Source: Pseudevernia furfuracea
Taxonomy: Eukaryota > Ascomycota > Lecanoromycetes > Lecanorales > Parmeliaceae
NCBI GenBank assembly: GCA_022315425.1
Contig: JAIUPT010000039.1
Location: 558,001 to 622,000, forward strand
Direction: 5' to 3'
DNA: 64,000 nt
Of this stretch, positions 57,346-64,000 are shown one piece after another (the stretch's first letter is position 1; each line of letters begins with the position of its first letter). The position numbers were made by a program, and so were the translations under genes. The notes beneath the pieces were generated by a model. It saw only the letters and a program-made list of their open reading frames with translations. It was not told where the DNA came from and searched no databases.

Positions 57346-58239
57346 ATGGCCGATCAACGAACTATGCCACTCCGTGACAGGTATGGGGAACGGATCTCCA
57401 AGGCTCTCGAGAAGAAAGAAGGAGATATGGACGCTGTGAAAGAGCAGCGACTCGAAGAAGCTAACACGCTTGCAAGAGGTACATTGACTTTGGGGGAGGA
57501 GAGGCATAGTTCCCGGACCTCTGGAGGCTTGCAGAAAGTCGATAGTGGCAGCAAGAGAGCACCATCGGAGCTGCGTACGGGGAGCACAAAGCCGGTGCCG
57601 GGCGGACCTGTACCTCTACTTACACCTCCAAGATCTCCAACTAAATCCGGAGTCTCAACGGGAACATCCGTTGCTATTACGCCGGTGATCAAAATATCAG
57701 ACTCTCAAGAAGTTGCAGACATTCGCAGCTCTCTCCGAAACCATGAGTCCGAAATCTTGTCACTTCGAACCCAACTTGAGGGTATACGAGGGGAAATCCA
57801 GGATCTCCATAAGCAGTGCCGGAAAGCGTCCGAAGACTATGCAAACGCGGTCTGCAGAGACGATGAAGAGAACCTCAAGAGGTTTGAGAAGCGAGAGGAG
57901 AAGCTGAAAAAGCTGCTGGAGCAGAAGAACCAGGCGATTGACGGGCTTCAGGAGGAAATCGTGGAGAGAAAAAGATGTGAGGGAGAACTCAGGGAGAAGC
58001 TGGCTGAGGTGGAAGGAAGAGACAAAGCAAGGAAAGCTATGCCGACTCAAGTAGAGAAGAGTGTCAGCGATGGCTCTGACACAGTAGAGAAGGGCAATAG
58101 GAAGGGGAAGGATAAATCAGTGCGCGCGAAACAGAAAGTGAGTGGGAAAACAAGCACAGACTGGGAATTTCGGCGTAAGAAGGGGGAGAATGAGACACCT
58201 TTCAGCGCGGGGTACCGGATTTTGCGAGGAACGCCATGA
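57346..58239 (+). CDS. Hypothetical coiled-coil protein, 297 aa
   Basis: A single uninterrupted frame from ATG (MADQRTMPLRDRYGERISKA). Residues 1-110 are polar and Pro/Ser-rich (PVPLLTPPRSPTKSG). Residues 125-230 form a heptad-rich coiled coil (SSLRNHESEILSLRTQLEGI, KRFEKREEKLKKLLEQKNQA). Residues 235-297 are Lys/Arg-rich (KGNRKGKDKSVRAKQK), suggesting nucleic-acid or nuclear association, but no domain is recognised. No signal peptide or TM segment. The codon use looks like real coding DNA, and the opposite-strand frames are shadows. It lies on the same strand as, and 770 bp after, the kinase-like gene. Function unknown. Confidence 0.68.
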   Translation: MADQRTMPLRDRYGERISKALEKKEGDMDAVKEQRLEEANTLARGTLTLGEERHSSRTSGGLQKVDSGSKRAPSELRTGSTKPVPGGPVPLLTPPRSPTKSGVSTGTSVAITPVIKISDSQEVADIRSSLRNHESEILSLRTQLEGIRGEIQDLHKQCRKASEDYANAVCRDDEENLKRFEKREEKLKKLLEQKNQAIDGLQEEIVERKRCEGELREKLAEVEGRDKARKAMPTQVEKSVSDGSDTVEKGNRKGKDKSVRAKQKVSGKTSTDWEFRRKKGENETPFSAGYRILRGTP

Positions 58240-58289
58240 GGGCAAAGGAGGCTTTTCTTTTCTCTCCCTGCCGTCCGGTCAATTTGAAC

Positions 58290-59990
58290 CTCCTAATTGC
58301 GTGGAGCATCTCGATTGTCTTTCTTCTACCATGCATTGATCAATCCCCTAAAGCCGAAGCTGAGCGGAACAGCAAGTTCTCGCATTCATTGGAGAGTCTT
58401 CTGAGGACAGTGATATGGCAATGGATTTCATTCAAATAGTCTCTCTGTCCTACCAGAACCTAAATTTTATGAGAGGTATGTCGCTGCTGGACAAATTCCC
58501 TCCTCATTTCGGGATGAATATGCAGACGCTTGTCGAGACCGACTCCGCAAGATATCCATCAAGACAGTGGACTGCGCTCAGAAGTCTGCTGCTCCGACCC
58601 TGTTTTTAAAGGAGCTGGTGCGTTCAAGGAGTTGCTGTTGCTCAAAATGTCATCTTGAGATGTGGGACGAAGATCGCAAAATGCGAGGAACTCGCCCACG
58701 CATCAGGCGTGCTTTTGCCGACTGGCTTTTCTTGTTTCTCGAGTATCGATTCAAATGGATATCTACAATTAGAGGGATGGCTCGATCTCCAAACTGTTTT
58801 AATTCTTAAAGAACATCCTGTATTGAAAGTTGACGTCGCGCTTCAGCATTGCCTCTTGCTTATGAACGAATTCTCTACGACGCTTCCACATGACAAGATC
58901 TTTTCGATGTTGGGTTTGGCCACTGATGCCGCCGACCCGGCTTTGGACCCAGACTACAAAGTGTCAGCACAAGAATTGTATATACACGTAACACGTTGCC
59001 TATTTGAGCAAGACAAATTCTTCGATCGTTTACATCTCGCTGGTACTGGGTATCCAAGAACTTTACATGGTCTACCATCGTGGGTTCCTGATTTCTATTA
59101 CAGACGAAGATCCACAATTCTTGCCACCAGCGCCGAGTACATTAAAAAGAAAGTCGCCTCTGTTGCCCGTTTTGAATATCCTACAGAGATGACAGTCCAA
59201 AGCAGATATGTTGACGACGTTCAGGAAGTGCGAGAGCCGATGCCTGAAATATGCCGTTCATTGGATCGCGCGCGATCAAGGCAAAGCTGAGCAGATATGG
59301 TTGCCTGGATTGTAGCTTCGGAAAAATGGGCAAAGACTCTTGTCTATGGCGCACAACAGGATTTGGAAATCGGATTCTGGCGAACACTTCTATGTGGTAT
59401 GCCCGTGGTACCTGCTTGCTCCGGATCATTTGCCGGTAAAGGTAGCTGCCCTGAAGAGTATCCAGACGTGGAAGCCGCAGGGATGTCTGCACTATTTGAA
59501 GAGAGTGAGCCTTTGATCAAAACTTTCATGGAATGTAGAGGGCGACGTTTGTTTAGGACTACTTTGGTAAAAACTAACCTCCTTTTAAGCTAGGATATTC
59601 AGACTCATCCTGCCCTCGCAATGTCAACACTTTGTCTGCAGATACTTCTCTATTGCAGCGCGAAGCTGGAGAGTATTATATGAAACAGCAAGGTTTGAAT
59701 TTGTCTTTGAGCGGACAGTTACTATAGATGTGTCTGGGTATCTTTGGCTGTCTTGGATGGGTTACATGAATACTTTGAAATACCACAAAGGAAAATGGCC
59801 ACTCATGCAGTATATTACCGACTGTTGATCAATCATCTGGGAACGGGTGCAGCTTCCGATTCAGGAACTGCGAACATTGGGCAAGCTCCCGATTCTGGAG
59901 ATGGAAATACAGAGCTAGCTGCGCCCTTCCAAAGGATTCGAGACCCCGAAGCTAGCCTTCCTGTTTTGAGACATGAGGAGCTGCTGGCAT
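58290..59990 (+). pseudogene. HET (heterokaryon incompatibility) domain gene relic
   Basis: Fragments in HET order. CIDQSPKAEAERN (about 58333) resembles the CINQ..ER motif. GESSEDSDMAMDFI (from 58392), one frame over, shows an indel. RQWTALRSLLLRPCF is followed by TAA (58607-58609) and, in the same frame, RSWCVQGVAVAQNVILRCG. DKIFSMLGLATDAADPALDP (58891-58950) and LPSWVPDFYYR (59074) follow. After a stop at 59288, another frame gives VYGAQQDLEIGFWRTLLC and FMECRGRRLFRTTL, typical of the HET C-terminal region. At least one frameshift, one TAA and further stops mean it is inactive. HET proteins trigger cell death after non-self fusion. Confidence 0.8.
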
Positions 59991-61092
59991 TCGAATGTTG
60001 AAACCTCTGATAGCGGCGGGTGGTCCTCCGATTTATCACTGTTGAATCCTCTATAAATGAGGAAATCCAGCTATCTCGTCTGCAGCACCTGTACCTTTCG
60101 AGTCTTATAACTTCATCCCACACACACCTCGTGAGACAGTCGGGGAGGGGGAGGGCGCAGAGGGAGCAAGCGGTGTCGGAATCTTCAACAAACTGGAAGC
60201 TGCAGGTACGGAGATCTGTGCACTTATTCGCATGACTTGTCCTCGGGCTCGAACCGTGGGCCATCGTTGGAACCACGTCATGAAAGATTAGGAGAAACAC
60301 CTGAACAACAAGAAGCAAAAGCCGACTATAATTCCTGGAAAGGGCTCATCAAGAAACAGCCTACGACCAATGACACCAGGACGATTGAATTACTTAGGAA
60401 GGCGCTCTTAAGAGCATTTCGAATTTTCTTGGAACAGCGGAGCCTTCATCGGTGTACTGGGAAGATGAACAAGCATTGGTTTGCAGGGTCGTGAAGATGG
60501 GGTTTTCGACATGTCGACCATGCAAGACTTGAACCCAGCCTCCGGTAAAATGTGCAGCTCTAGCACGTACCCACACCACGTTAGAAGTGAAGGTTCGATA
60601 ACGACCTCCGTGTGGTTTGATTCCCTTGCATCACAGGAGGCTTGCGTATTTACACGGCTCTTCTGCTCATTCCCCACACCAACTTAAAGTCCCTTGACTA
60701 GGATCACTCATGCCATTAAGACCCGCAGCAGCGCCATCATCAACAAAGCTTCTTCCGATGGTGCGTGCCTCTCGAGTCTGAAATCCATTAGATGCTTTTC
60801 AATCGAGGAATTTTGAGATGCCGCAATTTCTGGGAATGGTGAATCAAGACTTAAAGCTTGAAGACCAAATACCGAAGATAGCAAGGATAGACCTAAAGTC
60901 TCGTTCCCAAATCAGCGTTCCAAATCCTCCTTCCACTATTTTGTTCCAGATCGCCACGAGCTAGCATCGAGACTCCAGCGGTCCTGCCCTACATTTATTA
61001 CCCAAATTAGACGATTCGTACCCGATCGCCCGAATGAGGTAAGTCCAGTATAAGTCGAATCGCATAGGGACGTGGACCACTTCCGCTGTCTT
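59991..61092. other. Decayed or intergenic DNA, no gene recognised
   Basis: Possibly the tail of the HET relic; short frames at 60237-60494 and 60481-60687 lack domain motifs. It also holds the 3' untranslated region and terminator of homoaconitase from the other strand. Confidence 0.4.
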
Positions 61093-64000
61093 TCAGGATC
61101 CTCCAATTTGCTTCTTCACCCATTTCTCAAGTCCTCCGGATGCGATGATATCTTGCACATTGGGCGGCAATGCTGCAACAGTCTGGCTCCAGGTCGGTCC
61201 CTTGTCACCCTCCTTCACTGTAACGGTAGATCGTCTGATGTCCCATGTAAATTTCCTGATAGAAAATTAGATTTACTCCCACTGTATCGCGATGGGGCTA
61301 CGAGACACATCTCAGAGAGTACTACTCCAGAGACGTGTCTTGGGCTTGATTTTGGCTGCTGATGGGGAAGCAATAATTCCGAAATCACGTACCATCCAGT
61401 CCTCCTAGTCAGCTTCTTCTCTTTCTCAGGAGAGCTCTGAGGCGCGGGTGGCGGTGAATCCAACGATTCGTGGTTCCTCGATGGCTCTTGTGTATCTTTC
61501 TGCTGTAAATCGATTTCGTTTGACGAGAAAGTTTCTCGAAGCCTATGCACGAGTCTTGGAAGTTCGAGAGTCATGAGGGCGTTATTGATAGAGTTACGAC
61601 TGAAGATGTTCCCAAAGCTTCCTATTTAAGTATCCGGTCGTGAGACATATCTGAATTATTGCGCTCAAGACAGGTCTTGAGAAGGAATTAAGGGTAGGAT
61701 AGGAAGAAATGGGTCTAAAAAGACGTACCTGCTATTACAAGCGGGATCTTCTTTGCAAGAATAGCGGTAGCAGCTTGTTCTCGCTATTTCGGAGTCAGCA
61801 TAGCTTACTCGAAACAGAAATTGAGACTTCAAGGCAAGTCGCAAGTCGCAAATCCCAACACCAAATAGGAAGCATCATCTCCGAAGTGTACGCACCGAAG
61901 ACCCACAGCCAAAGTTATAACCTGAAACAAGTAGATCCCCGTCTATTACAGTATCTCGAAAAGCTGGATCATAGTTCTCAAAACAGACCTCTGACATTTT
62001 CTGAGGTGTTATATCGTCTTGATAGGTCCATTTTCTAAGATTGTCAGTCTCCTTTCGCAGATAGCGTCAAGGCTAGTCTTGCAATTCAATACTCTCGTGT
62101 CTCAAAGCTCTCTTGCAACTAAAAATGACTGCAAAGTGCACTCACCCGGGATATATTCCATCAGTCTAAGATTCCTGGGTCAGCTTCTCCATTTCAAAAT
62201 CAATTTTAAATTGCGAGACCTCTTTCACGAGTGCCTTAGGGAGTCGAGACCCTGGAAAGCATCCCGGAGCTTGTGTTAAATTAGGACGAGGAAGGGACTA
62301 AAGAAGTTGTAACTCACATTAATATTGTCGGCATCGCAGAAGACAAGTTCGCCTTCTATTTTGGACGGAAAGCCAGGAAGGATTTCAACTTCTGTTGTCT
62401 TCGCTTCTGGCGCAATGTCTCTCTCGGCTTCTGCAGTTTTGATGACATTGTCTAGCTGACCGATTATCTTTTCTAATGCTTCTTCGGCTGTGATCATCCT
62501 TTCTTCTTCCTTGACGCCGTCTCCTTCTCCCATGACGACACTAGAAGCACCTTCGGGCTGTTCGTACCACCCAGGGCCTATGATCTTCCCTGCGAGAGCA
62601 CTTGCTGCTACGACCTCTGGGCTTGCCAGGTAGCTACACGACTCGGAGTCAGCATTTCGCCTTTGAGCGACAAAGAGGTCTTGGGGCAGATCCAAAGATC
62701 CAAAGATCCAAGCTCTCGGAACATGTCTTAGAACGCAGAATGAGGTCTCAAGATTGGGACAGAATCGAACAAAAAAAGGACTCACGCCTTTGCGGCCGGA
62801 CTTCCCATTCTTCCTTTAAAGTTGCCTGCGAACTGTTAGTAAATAAATGTATTTAAGGACTTGTAGGTTAGAACAAACGATTACTAGCGCTTATTCCGAC
62901 TTCACCAGGTTCAAGAAGACCTGTTCCCAATCCGATGCATGGACCGCAACCAGCGGGGAGGGCAATTGCGTTAGCATCTAGCATGACTTGCCAGTCGCCA
63001 GCCTGTGGTTTCTTGGGTCAGCATTTCCCGGTTAAGATAGGTTTCAGTCGTGAAAAAGAGATGAAATCTGAACGGTCCCGAGACAGATTCAGATGGTAAT
63101 ACAAAGCAGCGGAGTAGATGCTTACTTCCTCAGCAGCTTTTTGCTCAGGCATGCTAGCAGCGGCTATGTAGAACTTCACCGAATCAGGGATTTTGGCAGG
63201 TGAGGCTTCCCTAAAGACTTGGGCGGCAGCAGCAAGGTCTGAAGCTCTACTATTCGTGCACGATACCAAATACGATTTGTTGATCTTGATGTTCTGTGCT
63301 GCCAGTCTGTGCAGGGTTCGGATTTAGTATCTCTATTCGTGGACGGACAATATAATTGTAAGACAAGGCTAAAAGAGAGATAGGAAACAGAAATGCGCCT
63401 TTGCTTCTGCAACCTATTTTGTGACTCGGGACGAGTGTGAATCGGGGAAGAAATTACATACTCTTTCAATGGCGTTGCTATCTTAACTGAATTGGGCCCA
63501 GAGACGTAGGGAGACAGCGTCGATAGGTTCAAAAACAGGTTTTTAGCGTAACATGCATCTTTGTCTGCAGAGATGGGATTCGCGAAGAGGTCATCGATTC
63601 GTTTGTGAGAAAAACGTTGAGAAATTAGAGCATCAGCTGAATCGGTGGCCTGGTACATAGCTGCGACAGTCGCCCTCCTGCGTATATCCCGAAGTCAGAG
63701 TGATCGTTCTCCAGAGAAGATTCTGAATCAAAACACGCTTGCGCGGCATGACTGTGCTCATCGGATGTATCTGGAGACGCAAATCTCGGTGTTGGAAAGG
63801 GAGAAAACTCAGGAATACACATACCCTCGCAACCATCCTTCTAGCACGCCATCGATTGGGAACAGCCCTGGTTCAGTATCAGCGTTGCCTTTTCGAGATA
63901 GCGTTTGAATTACCGCTTAAAGCTCCCCATTCAGTAGTCATGTTGGAAATGGTGAGTCTGGAATCGATGGACAGACTCTCTAAAGTCTCCTCAGACCCAG
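61093..64000 (-). CDS. Homoaconitase (lysine biosynthesis), partial, continues past right edge
   Basis: Exons (minus): 64000-63914 (open at the edge), 63867-63825, 63677-63462, 63306-63126, 63002-62879, 62825-62786, 62633-62318, 62165-62146, 62034-61896, 61783-61729, 61621-61393 and 61255-61093; all phases match. Motifs: DSRLTISNMTTEWGALSGLF, YAKNLFLNLSTLSPYVSGPN, SCTNSRASDLAAAA (first Fe-S Cys), PAGCGPCIGLGTGLLEPGEV (other two Cys), ASPEVVAASALAGKIIGPGW, DADNINTDGIYPGKWTYQDD, GYNFGCGSSREQAATAILAK, GSFGNIFSRNSINNALM, then the C-terminal RLRETF...LTRRTGW and LPPNVQDIIASGGLEKWVKK. Reaction: homocitrate to homoisocitrate via cis-homoaconitate, in the mitochondrial alpha-aminoadipate pathway. All three cluster Cys are present. 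The insert after RETFSSN is Pro/Ser/Lys-rich. No inactivating mutation in the visible part. The exon calls rest on family alignment. Confidence 0.9.

Noticed and set aside
61215..61574. Separate 119-aa gene
   Set aside because: Its sequence is the penultimate exon of homoaconitase (LPRLVHRLRETF, LTRRTG); the rest of the frame runs into an intron and then past the splice site.

Overview
The window is from a filamentous ascomycete (Pezizomycotina). The genes have short GT-AG introns of about 45-160 nt. There is a lysine-pathway homoaconitase, a STAND NTPase and a HET relic, and roughly 48 kb of repeats carry heavy C-to-T/G-to-A decay (TpA-rich, CpA-poor, stops where Trp and Gln codons belong). 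This is the signature of repeat-induced point mutation (RIP).

Layout. 1-5123: a STAND-type NTPase (minus, runs off the left edge) is divergent from an intact six-exon RAD5/HLTF-like SNF2-RING ATPase (plus). 5124-5905: quiet intergenic DNA. 5905-53619: one nested transposon block. 53706-64000: a kinase with a two-TM C-terminus (one in-frame stop), a coiled-coil protein, a decayed HET gene, and the 3' two-thirds or so of homoaconitase (minus, runs off the right edge).

The transposon block can be resolved from paired LTRs and target-site duplications (TSDs). I label the elements as follows. L: chromovirus remnant, 5905-about 7500. A: gag-only LTR element, 10685-13860, TSD TTAAC. K: pogo-like DNA transposon, 14811-17204, TA. 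J: Ty1/copia, 17499-44553, TSD GAGAT. Six later insertions split J: G (chromovirus, minus, 18083-25664), B (27710-30008), C (30589-33188), D (33337-35566), E (891-bp miniature element, 36408-37298) and F (chromovirus, plus, 37948-44020). I: non-autonomous copia-type element, 44950-53619, split by H (full chromovirus, minus, 46484-53559). Excising the insertions leaves a 5.35-kb copia element with gag, integrase, RT and RNase H in order.

Main points. (1) Elements A, B, C, D, E, F, G and H have a primer-binding site 1-3 nt inside the 5' LTR that is the exact complement of 9-12 nt within the same LTR. The paired sequences differ between families but complementarity is kept, which points to Tf1-type self-priming. 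(2) Elements J and I instead carry a site matching the anticodon region of initiator tRNA-Met. (3) Element A encodes a gag-like protein that opens with a textbook BIR zinc-binding domain; the conserved BIR Trp codon has become TGA. (4) A, B, C, D and H share leaders and LTR architecture but carry different internal cargo, so H looks like the autonomous partner of gag-only or non-coding relatives.
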